NCBI GenBank assembly: GCA_002049455.2
Contig: KV918785.1
Span: 384,975-448,974, forward strand
Direction of reading: 5' to 3'
Source of the DNA: Porphyra umbilicalis
Lineage: Eukaryota; Rhodophyta; Bangiophyceae; Bangiales; Bangiaceae
Length of the DNA stretch: 64,000 nucleotides
Every line of letters begins with the position of its first letter. The first letter of the stretch is position 1. A model generated the notes under the pieces. That model saw nothing but the letters and a program-made list of their open reading frames with translations, searched no databases and was not told the origin of the DNA. This document shows positions 1 to 9,494 of this stretch, piece by piece. Both the position numbers and the translations under genes were made by a program.

Positions 1-3000
1 CAGCTGGCGGGAGAGGGCTACCCCGATGGCTGGACGCGGGTACCCTGGTTGGTCCTCGGGTCCCCCACGACCGAGGCAAAGGCGGCCAACCCGACCGACG
101 CGACGCGCGTGGTCATGGCGTCAAACAAGAACACGACCACGGCGCGGACCCTGCGTATGGCGTCTGTCGACTTCTTCATGTCAATGACCTTTGTGCGGGA
201 CGACCTGGTTAGGGAAGACGACATCCCCGTCCGCAAAGTGACTCTCGCGGAGGTTCTGCGCAGCGCGGGCAGAGCTGACGGGGCCTCGACGGAGGAGGGG
301 CTCGTCAAGTGGATATCGGAGAACCGCACGTACACGTGGTACCGCCTCCTGCAGGCGATCAAGCCGTGGACTTCTGACCACCTGACTGCGGCGCGGCAAG
401 CGCGCGCTGCGCCTGTCGACACGCGGTGCTGGGAGCTGTTCCTGTTCCTGGGCCGCCGCGTCGATGATCTGGCCGACGTGCTCGTCGACGCAGACGGGCC
501 CGCCGAAACGGATGGGGCACCGGCCACGGCTGGCACACGTGCCAGTAGTGGCGGTGGCGCCAGTGCAGGGGGGCGCTCCCGGGTCGGGTTTACGGACCGC
601 CCGGCGGACCGCCTGCCCCGGGTTGCATGGAGCATGCTCCGCTGCCCTGTGCTGGTGTCCCATCAGTGGCGCAACTTTGGGGGCCCCTCTCTCCCAAAGC
701 TCGCGAAAGGACCACCCAAGCGCACCAAACGAGGGCGGCGCTCGGGTGCGGGGCCATCCCAATCCCCGTCCGACGAGGAGGAGGACGCAGACGCCGCCGA
801 GGGCAGCTCTGACGCGCCCATGGACGTCGACCGAGACGGGGTGGCGTCGGTCGCCGTGGACGGTGCGCCCGACGGTGGCGACGGCGCGCCGCCAACAAAG
901 GTGCGCCGCGTCAGTCGCGGTGCCGCGGCCGCGCGCGGTGTCGACAGCGTTGCCACGGGTACGGACAAGGCGGCCGCCGGCGCGGCATCGAGTGCGCCCC
1001 GAGACGTTGCAGACGAGGGACGTGCTGCATCGGCCGGCGCCGCGGCGATGACCGTCCAGCTGCGGGTGCCCCGTCAAAGCTCTCCGCTGCTGTTGTCGCT
1101 GCGGCGGTGGATCGCTCCCAGGCGCTGTGCGAGACTGCTGCGTATTGTGTGATCGACAAGACCACCACTACGCGCCGTGTGGCACCGTCTGGTCCCTACG
1201 CGACCCCGTGGGAGCGGCTCTGGTGGTTTACCCAACTCGCGCGCGACGTGACGGCGGCGCACCCGTTTCTCGAAGACGTCAACGACACGAGGCCCTCAAA
1301 GCCGACGCCCAAGCGTGCGGGCAAGGCCCCGTCCAAGCGCGCGGGTGCGGCGGACGGGGCGCCGGCGGCGCGCAACACCCCCGGTCGTGCTTCCCGCGTC
1401 GCTCGACAGGGGGGCACCCTAAAGACCAGGGCGGCCAAGGCGATCGTCGCCGGTGCGACACCGCGTCCGCGACGGACGCCCGACCCGGTCGGCACCGTCG
1501 ACCGCGAGCTGCGGGGCTTTCGCGTCAAGGCGCAGATCATGGCGTGCGTGCGATCGTGGGACGTGCTTGCCATCTTGTGTGGCTTCCCCGACAGTGAAAC
1601 CATGCTGTCGCCCTACCTGTTGTGGTCCGCCACGAATGTGTGTTTTGAGCCGATCACCGACGCCCGGTTGGGGTTCGCCCCCCTGGCGAGTCGCCATCGC
1701 CTGTGGCATGGGCAACGGCCCTCGGTGGACCCAGCCGTGGTCGACGCCGCTGCGTTGCGGCGGCTGGACGCTTTGCCGCGGGCGGATCGGGCGTTGCGGA
1801 CAGCGGCCGTTCGCTTTGTCGAGCACGTCGTTGCCGTTTCCAACGGCAAGGACGTTTGGTCAAACACCTACAACCCGCTGTCCATGCGCGCCGACATTGG
1901 GAGTTTGAGCGGCGCGTCCTTCCTTCGACCCCGGCGCACGCTGGTGGATGGGCTGGCGCCCGTCTTGTCGAGCTACCTGAAGCAGCTGCGTTTGCCGGTC
2001 GAGGCGGACCCCGCCGACGCTGTGCGTGCCCCCGTCGCGCCGGAAGGGGCCCTACCGACAGACACCTCTGTCGGGCTGGTGGCCGGCTTGACCGACGCGG
2101 AGCGTGACGCCTTCCAGGTGGTCGACCGCGCTCTGGCAGAGGAGTGCCGCACGTACGAGCTCGACTTTTGGAAGTTCCCCGTATCCCGCCTCCAGCTGCG
2201 CGTCCAGCTGCTGCTGACGGACATTCCGTGGAATACGCGGCGTGTCGCTGGCAATGACAACTCTGACCACGACGTCTTTACCGACTCGGACCGGGGGGTG
2301 CTGTGTGACTTTGCGACGTCCAGCGTTCGGCAGGGGGGCCACGCCATCATCATGTGTTCCTTCTCCCAGTTTTCGGACCTGTCCAAGACCCTCGAATCGT
2401 ACAAGGCCCCGACGACGAACGAGTCGCTGTGGGCGGTGGACGCGGGCCCCATGGCCTTTATTTGTTCGACGCCGACGGGCGCGCCGCGAAGCACCACCAC
2501 CCTCGCCAACCACATGTTTGTGGCCGTACACGCGACGCGGCGCGGCGCGGGGTTGGCCGGCCACCGCATGGTCAACTACCGCGTGTTTGACAGTGACGTG
2601 TCGAGTATGCCCGGCAACAGCAACGTGTACAACCATGTGACGCAGCCGACGGGTCGCGAGGTCGTCTATGCGGGCGACGGCATCCTGCGCCCCGAGCAGA
2701 AGCCGGTCAGCCTCTTGCGCGAGCTCATTCGACGCTTCACCAAACCGAGCGACGTCGTGTTGGACCTGTTTGCGGGCTCCTTTTCAACGGCGGACGCGTG
2801 CATCCAGACGCGGCGCCACAGTTGGAGCTGTGACAAGGACCCCGTGGCGGTGCGGTTTGGCAAGCGACGCGTCTTTTCGTCTTTTGTCCGCTTTTTGTCC
2901 TCGACGCACGACGGTCGAGCCATTTGCGAGCGAGATGCGGAGCTGGCATCGGCTGTCACGACCACCGTCGGTGCGCTCGACCGCAACGTGCTCTCTGACG

Positions 3001-3966
3001 ATCGCCCGCCGGCGATGCGGCCTGCGCGGCGCAGCATTTTGCAGCCGCCCGCGACGGAGATGGTGCCACACACGGTGCTGCCGAGGCACATTGTGGACCA
3101 CGTCGTGGCCGCGTACGTCCCGCTTGCTGCCGCGGACGTGGTGACACCCGTGGAGATTGGGGCGATGTACGCCACGCATCCGCGAAAGTGGCGGCGTGCC
3201 CTTCGGTTTCTTTTTGAGGATTTTCCGCTCGCGTCTCTCCGCGCCGCCGACGCGTCTGCCTGTGGCGTCCGCCTTGGCGTCTCGACCGTGCCGGATGCGG
3301 GCCTCGGCTGCTTTGTCAGCCGGCCGGATGGCTTTGGCGCCCAACACACGGTCGGGTCCTTGTGGGGTCCGGTCGTGTGGCACAACTGTCAGATGGCGCA
3401 GTACGAGCAAGTCAAGAACAGCTTCTACGGGCCGATGCGCGGAAACGCGCGTGTGACGCCCCAGCTCTGCCGCTTGAACGGGCACAAGATGTCTCACTGG
3501 GCCAAGCCGTTTTGGGTTGTGCCCCTCGGCGGGTCGGCGCTCGGGTTTGTCAACCACTGGGGACCGGTCATCGGCGCGGCGCGTGTCGCCGCCGACGCGG
3601 CGACCGGCGCGTGTGGGGGGGGGGGGGGGGAGGGGGGGGGGGGGGGGCGGCGGGGCGGCCGCGCCAGCGCATGATGCGCGTGATGCGAGTGCTGCGGGTG
3701 CTCTGGCACCGGTCGCGCCCGCGCCGGGTCCCACGCGGTCCCCATCGCCCGCGGCCGAGGGGCCCAACGCGGTGTTGAAGTGGTACACGGACATCCGTGC
3801 GGTGGAGGACCTGTCCCGGGACGACACCCTCACCCTCGTGACGACGCGGGCGGTTGCGTTTGGGGAGGAGCTGCTGGTCGACTATGGGGCCGACTTTGAG
3901 TGGAAGTTTGTGCAAAAGGCGCGCGCCGGCACGGGACGGAGCTCCCCGCAGGCGTTTGACCGATAG
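1..3966 (+). CDS. DNA amino-methyltransferase fused to a SET domain (5' partial, two frame breaks)
   Basis: The reading frame is already open at base 1, so the 5' end lies outside the window. Three frame segments join: frame 1 to about 1080, frame 3 from about 1080 to about 3620, and frame 1 from the poly-G tract to the TAG at 3964-3966. The middle segment carries beta-class methyltransferase motifs in the expected order: motif IV DIPWN (2220-2234, for DPPW/Y), a motif X-like KPVSLL (2700), then motif I DLFAGSF (2763-2783) with ACI...D after it. This order is typical of N4-cytosine/N6-adenine enzymes. The C-terminal part reads as a SET domain: GLGCFVS, a LWGPVV strand, FVNHW, PNAVL and GEELLVDYG (3862-3888). 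SET domains usually methylate protein lysines. The first ~350 residues match nothing I recognise. Frame breaks may be assembly errors at the G-runs. Methyltransferase call firm, SET call good, target unknown. Confidence 0.75.
3615..3647 (+). repeat. poly-G tract inside the SET domain
   Basis: Two runs of 16 G separated by one A. The reading frame before the tract encodes FVNHW and the frame after it encodes PNAVL and GEELLVDYG, so the tract sits inside the SET domain and is where the frame changes. The length as assembled may be wrong. Confidence 0.9.
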
Positions 3967-4682
3967 GTCGGGCGGTCCCGGCGCGGCCCCACCTCGGTCG
4001 ACCGGTCGTGCGTTTTGGGTGGGCGGGGGTAGGAACGATCGACACGCGAGATGCATCTTCTTTTTTGTAGGACAGTCAGTAGAGGTTTGGTACATTGTAT
4101 CAATACGATGTGTGCCCAATCCCAATGAGTCGACCACAGGCGACACGCCAGCGCGCCACGGTGCGACTCGGAGCGCGTCGCCCATTGACAGACGCCGTCA
4201 CCGGTGTGGGTGCGCCACTGTGCTGCGCGAGGGACCACAACACTGACGCGCCTGTTGCAACGGCGAGCGTGCGGCGCTTGGGGGCTCGCGATGCGCTGAC
4301 CTGGAAACGTGTGCGCGCAATTGCGAATTTGTCCTCTCGACAACCTCCAAAAACCATCCAAGGTCGCCCTGAACAGCCGATGTGGACCAGTGGAATGGGT
4401 GGACAGCGTCTGACATGCTTACACATTCGCCCGATGCAACTCTACATACATCCTGGAACCGCACGCCTGGGTGTCAAGGAGTCTGCAAAAGTGGGCCAAT
4501 CTCACGACAAAGCACCGGTCTGTTCCTTGAGGTCGTGTCCAAGCCCGAGTCAACAGCCCACAAGCGTGAGAAAAACGCTGATTGGTGGATGCACTGACGC
4601 CACCCAACCCGATTCTATTTTTTACGGACTAGCAATAAATACAGTGGCAGATCGTCCATCCCCCACCGTCGCGGCACCGGTG

Positions 4683-4692
4683 GTCACGTGAC
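4683..4692. promoter_or_regulatory. palindromic G-box GTCACGTGAC
   Basis: Perfect 10 bp palindrome with a CACGTG core, the usual site of bHLH and some bZIP factors. It lies about 180 bp upstream of the TATA box of the first AAA gene. The same 10-mer occurs at 11922-11931, just after the second AAA gene. Function is inferred. Confidence 0.5.
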
Positions 4693-4869
4693 GCCCAGCG
4701 CGTACGGTATGGGGGGTACAACACCGACTGCGACAGTGCACTGGACGGGTCTGCCACAGGGCCCACGAGATGGGCGGTTGTGGTTTCCGCGGTGGGGACG
4801 GCTGCATTGCTGTTGCTGAGAGGTGGCTGTCAGCCCATCGTGATTGGTCGTCCCGCCGGCGCCAGCCCC

Positions 4870-4876
4870 TATAAAA
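4870..4876 (+). promoter_or_regulatory. TATA box of the first ATAD2-like gene
   Basis: TATAAAA in a GC-rich context, 179 bp upstream of the ATG at 5055. The second AAA gene has TATAAATA 151 bp upstream of its ATG, so the paralogues share promoter layout. Confidence 0.6.
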
Positions 4877-5054
4877 CGTTGGTGGGCGCCGCGGCTCGGG
4901 GCAGAGACGGGACGGCCAGCGCGGTGGTCCAGATAGTGACACCCTCCTCTCCCACCCCACACACACCAACTGCCCCCGTGGCCGCGTCGGTCGGGCGCCC
5001 CCCCCCCCCGCCCCCCCCCCCTTGTGTGTGGCGGCGGCTCCCTTGCTTGTCAAC

Positions 5055-7395
5055 ATGGACGGCAAGCCGCGTGCCACGCGAGTGACGGTGCCGGTGGCGA
5101 CCGCGCGGGCGATGGGGTGCCCTCCCCCCCGACGCTGGTCGGCGCGGCGTGGGTGGCGCGGCCGCGCCCGCTCGGGGCAGGCGGGGCCGGCGGGCCGCCC
5201 CCGCCGGCCTTGGGCGCCCCCCGCTGTCGTCTGCCGGGGCGCGTCCGCGTGCACCCCCCCGCTGCCGGCCGAGGTGCCGGCGCTCGGGGTGGCAGGCGCA
5301 CCAAGGCCCCGCCCGAGGCCCCCCCCGAGGCCCCCCCGAGGCCCCCCCGAGGCCCCGCCCGAGGCCCCGCCCACCACCCCCCCCCCCCCCGATCACCTGC
5401 CACGGGCGGCGCCCAGAACCTCTCGGCGATGTATTATGGTTCCTTTTGTTCATTGTTGGCTGGCCCGCCCCCTCCGCGTCCACAGCACCAGGAGGAGGAG
5501 CAGCCACCGCCGCAGCGACGGCAGCGCCACCGCACCCGCACGGCCGACTCACCGCGGTCGTCGACGCCACCGCCCGAGCCGCTGCAACTGCCCGACGACA
5601 CGCCGGGATGGGACGCGCTTGCCGGCCAAGCGGCCAACGTGGACGCCCTGAAAGTCGCCCTCGCCGTCCTCCTGATGCCCGACGCGCGACGGGCGGCGGG
5701 GGCCGCGACCAAGAGTGGGGTTTTGTTGACGGGCCCCCCCGGGACGGGCAAGACGCTGGCCGTCCGCCTGCTGGCGGGCCGTGCCAAGGCGCTCAATGGG
5801 GGCACCGTGGTGCCCCTGTGGGTCCTCAATGGCGGCGAGCTCCTCTCCAAGTGCGTCGGCCACGGCAAACAGTGCGTCCGGCGTGTGATGGACGCCGCCA
5901 CCGCCGCGCAGCCGTCCATCATTTTTTTCGACGCGTTTGAGGCGCTCGCGGCCACGCGCACCGGCGGGCGCCAAGAGTCGATGCCCGTGATCGCCACGCT
6001 GTTGGCGTTCTTGGACGGGTTGGGGCGGCGGGACCGGGTGTTGGTTGTTGCGGCGACGTCCCGTGTCGACCTGATCGATCCCGCGTTTCGTCGGCCCGGC
6101 CGGTTTGGTACGGAGCTGCGCTTTGGGCTCCCCGACGCGGCCGGCCGCGCGGCCATCATGCGCGTGTCGGCCGCCGCGGTCGGCGTGCCCGTGGACGCGG
6201 CGGACGCGGCCTGGATCGCCGCCCACACCGACGACTGGTCGGGGGCCGAGCTTGCGGGCCTCTGTGACGACGCCGCCACGACCGTCTTCGCGCGGCGGTT
6301 TCCGGGTGGCCCGACTCGATTAAGGAGGTTGCCGACGATCCTGCCGACGTGCGTGTCGACTGGCAGGGTACCCTCTACCGGCGCGAACAGTTCACGCGGC
6401 TCGGGACGCCGCCGCCCCTGCGGCGGCCGCTCCCCGAACGCGTGGCGCCGCTGCTGGCACCGACGCTGGCCGACGTGCGGGGGTTTCTCACTCGCCACTT
6501 TCCCGTCCAACGGCTCGGGTCGGTGCCTGGGCGGTGCGCCGCCGCAGCGGCGGTTGGGTGCGGCGCGGACACTGGGTTCAGAGGCTTGGCCGCGGGCCTC
6601 CCCATTTTGCCCCAGCGACTGCTCATTGACGGGGACGAGGGGATGCAACAAGGCACCGTCGCAGCTGCGGTTCTGCATGCGCTGACACCAATGCCGATCT
6701 ATGACGCGGGCTTTGTGTCGCTGACACGCGGGGCTGGTGCGCGCACCCCCCAGCAGCGGCTGGCAGAGACGATTTCCGCCGCCACGCGCGCCGCGCCGGC
6801 CGTGCTCTTCATCCCCCACGCACACTTGTGGGTGGACGACCCGTCGGCGGGGGACTCGACGGGCCTGCGCTTTTTTGAGGCGGCGCTCCGGGACGTACCC
6901 GTCGGCACGCCGCTCCTGGTTTTGGCCACAACGGATGGGCGCGCCCGCCCTGCGTTGCTGGCCAGTTTCCCCTCCACCTTTTCTGTCGAATGCGCCACAG
7001 ATGCGCAGCGCACCGACTACTGGGCCCACATCGTCGGGGCGTGGCAGGACAAGTTTGCCGTGCAGCTCGAGCAAGGTGTACGCCTACCAGTCGCCATGAC
7101 GGCCGTACGCGCACGGCTGGAGGCGTTGCAGACACAGTCGGCGGATTGGAGCGTCGACGCGATGGAGCAGGTGTTTGAGGGCCTCCGCGCCCTCCTGTCC
7201 ATGGAGGTCCGGACGGGGGTGGACCTGTGGGGGAGCTTTTTGGGGGCCACCGTCGCGCTCGACGGCGAAATGCCGAGTGTCGGCGCAAACACAGCAGACG
7301 GTGTCGCCAATGACGACACGTACGATGGTGGCGGCGGTGACGGCGCCGCTGACGGCTCTTGTGGACGGGCGGCAAAGCGCACGCGATGTGTCTAG
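5055..7395 (+). CDS. ATAD2/Yta7-like AAA+ protein, catalytically degenerate paralogue (frame breaks)
   Basis: Family: ATAD2/Yta7/Abo1 AAA+ ATPases, nuclear histone chaperones with an active first AAA module and a degenerate second one. AAA1 shows an intact Walker A GPPGTGKT (5732-5755) and the arginine-bearing FRRPGRF. Walker B reads IIFFDAFEAL, so the catalytic Glu is Ala (codon 5933-5935). Sensor 1 is ATSR instead of ATNR, and the pore-loop region is SKCVGHG instead of the neighbour's SKYVGEG. AAA2 (frame 1 from about 6300) has LIDGDEGMQQG and VLFIPHAHLWV, matching the ATAD2 second module. No bromodomain is visible. The likely ATG (5055) is in frame 3; the frame changes to 2 in the C-rich 5300-5390 stretch and to 1 near 6300, the latter not in a homopolymer. 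It is a pseudoenzyme or a decaying duplicate of the gene at 9495. Confidence 0.7.
5303..5372 (+). repeat. six 11-13 bp AGGCCCC(n)CG microrepeats
   Basis: Six imperfect units of AGGCCCC followed by C or GCCCG, in the N-terminal linker of the first AAA gene. They encode a PPEA/PRPP-like stretch and probably host one of the frame changes. Confidence 0.75.
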
Positions 7396-7439
7396 ACGCA
7401 AGCACCGACCGGCGGGGGGGGCTTTGCGCAGGTGGACGC

Positions 7440-8521
7440 GAGTGGGCACCCCCAGGGCACCCCACCCCGGATGGGGTGATGTACCGTTGGTTTTATGGTA
7501 GCCTGGTGGGCTACAAAAAAATATTTTGCAAAAACAACCACCCCGTCGCGGCTACCGCGGTTCGGCCCGGCGGGACCCCTGCGCGTCGCTGGGCACCCAA
7601 GCCCACCACCACGACGCCTGCGGGGTACCCCCAGGGCACCCCCAGGACACCCCCCCCCAGATGGGGTGATGTACCACAATCCAATGGAAAACCTACGAGA
7701 GTTGACTCTAGCAATACCGGTGGAGATATGGTAGCCTGGTGGGCTACAAAAAAATATTTTGCAAAATCAACCACCTACCGGGGTGCGGCCCGGCGGGACC
7801 CCTGCGCGTCGCTGGGCACCCAAGCCCACCACCACGACGCCTGCGGGGTACCCCCAGGGCACCCCCAGGACACCCCCCCCAGATGGGGTGATGTACCACA
7901 ATCCAATGGAAAACCTACGAGAGTTGACTCTAGCAATACCGTTGGTTTATGGTAGCCTGGTGGGCTACAAAAAACATATTTTGCAAAATCAACCACCTAC
8001 CGGGGTGCGGCCCGGCGGGACCCCTGCGCGTCGCTGGGCACCCAAGCCCACCACCACGACGCCTGCGGGGTACCCCCAGGGCACCCCCAGGACACCCCCC
8101 CCCAGATGGGGTGATGTACCACAATCCAATGGAAAACCTACGAGAGTTGACTCTAGCAATACCGTTGGTTTTATGGTAGCCTGGTGGGCTACAAAAAACA
8201 TATTTTGCAAAATCAACCACCTACCGGGGTGCGGCTCGGGGGGACCCCGGCGCGTCGCTGGGCACCCAAGCCCACCACCACGACGCCTGCGGGACCCCCA
8301 GGGCACCCCCAGGACACCCCCCCCAGATGGGGTGATGTACCACAATCCAATGGAAAACCTACGAGAGTTGACTCTAGCAATACCGTTGGTTTTATGGTAG
8401 CCTGGTGGGCTACAAAAAACATATTTTGCAAAATCAACCACCTACCGGGGTGCGGCTCGGGGGGACCCCGGCGCGTCGCTGGGCACCCAAGCCCACCCCC
8501 CACGACGCCTGTGGGGTACAC
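7440..8521 (+). repeat. ~222 bp tandem repeat array, about five copies
   Basis: The landmark CTGGTGGGCTAC occurs at 7503, 7736, 7957, 8181 and 8402, giving periods of 233, 221, 224 and 221 bp. Each unit holds TAGCCTGGTGGGCTA (a TAGCC/GGCTA hairpin), an A-run, TATTTTGCAAAA, a GC-rich half with CCCAGGGCACCCCCAGGACA, and GATGGGGTGATGTACC. Copies 2 to 5 are nearly identical and copy 1 is the most diverged. The array begins about 45 bp after the stop of the first AAA gene. It is open in several frames on both strands, but none resembles a protein. Confidence 0.92.
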
Positions 8522-8596
8522 AGCCAAGGGAGCGCGTGAGCTGTGGACGCTTCGCAGAGGAGGCCTATGACACGGGCGGTGATGAGGAACCTCTAG

Positions 8597-8894
8597 TGTC
8601 TATTCTACCGCAGCATCATTTGATGCGAATGGCATCAAATGATGCCCATTTTCGGAGCGCTCGTTTTCGTACTTCCCGACCTCTGACGCTCTTTTCGACT
8701 GCAGAAACGGACTCAGCGATGCCTTGTTATTCTTGGGGGAGATCCCAGCCAATATGCTGTAGATACAAACGGGGGGTGCTCCAGTTGCCTCACAGGGGGG
8801 GTAGAACCGTCGTTTTCTGGCCCTGGGAGAGGGTGCATCATTTGATGCCCAAACGGGCATCATTTGATGCTGCCCGATTGCGGTAGAATAGACA
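8597..8894. mobile_element. MITE, 298 bp, CTAG target-site duplication
   Basis: Perfect 16 bp terminal inverted repeats TGTCTATTCTACCGCA (8597-8612, inverted at 8879-8894) are flanked on both sides by CTAG (8593-8596, 8895-8898). Just inside the ends are four copies of the 14 bp palindrome GCATCAAATGATGC or its complement form, at 8613-8626, 8632-8645, 8834-8847 and 8857-8870. No ORF. CTAG could be a 4 bp target duplication or part of a longer TIR. Confidence 0.75.
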
Positions 8895-8985
8895 CTAGGG
8901 ATATGAGACACGGGGGGTTGCTAAACAAAAGACATTGGGCGGGCGTCGAGGGTGGAGCAGGGGGGAGGGAGGGGGGGAGGCGGGC

Positions 8986-9045
8986 GGGGAAGGCTGCAGC
9001 CAAGGACAGAGACGTGGGGAAGGCTGCAGCAAAGGACAGAGACGT
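8986..9045 (+). repeat. 30 bp tandem repeat, two copies
   Basis: Two copies of a 30 bp unit beginning GGGGAAGGCTGCAGC and ending GGACAGAGACGT, differing at one base. They lie in a G-rich, purine-biased stretch (about 8940-9110) upstream of the second AAA gene. Confidence 0.8.
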
Positions 9046-9336
9046 GGGGACGGGGGCGCACGGGTGGGGGAGGCAGGGGGGGGCGGGCGGACGGGCAGGG
9101 GGCGGGTGTGTTACTGTGCTTCTCACAAAACTCGGACCTAGGTGCGTCAGCAAACTCACTGTTTCATTGGCTCGGGGCTCAGGGGGCGGGTCATGATGCC
9201 AAAGCGGATGTTGGGACGGGACCGTCTGCAACCAGCATCTGCCACCACACGTGCCACTGCCAGATTCGCAGGCTACCGTATGAATACAAACCTCCGTGAT
9301 TAAAAATTAGCCGCTGCCCCCCCTGTCGACAGCGGG

Positions 9337-9344
9337 TATAAATA
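9337..9344 (+). promoter_or_regulatory. TATA box of the second ATAD2-like gene
   Basis: TATAAATA, 151 bp upstream of the ATG at 9495, which has a good CACCATG context. Confidence 0.6.
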
Positions 9345-9494
9345 CGGTCCGGTCGATGTGACTACTGCGACCGCCGCCGACGGGCGTCGACGTCACACCG
9401 AGGCGCCCTCGTGCGAGACCGCGCGGCTCGCTCGGCGGCGCGCGGGGTGCGCGCGGTGCCGCCGCCCTGTCGTTTGCCCCCCGTCTGCAGCACC

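Larger units (their letters stand above)
3967..5054. other. intergenic region with promoter elements
   Basis: About 1.1 kb between the methyltransferase-SET gene and the first AAA gene. The left two thirds hold no convincing reading frame. A palindromic G-box and a TATA box lie in the right third and are listed separately. A C-run at about 5001-5021 precedes the ATG. Confidence 0.7.

Noticed and set aside
7440-8521. Long open frames on both strands across the tandem array, and a possible CRISPR-like array
   Set aside because: The frames follow from the repeat itself and lack protein character. Units of about 222 bp without distinct spacers do not fit CRISPR.
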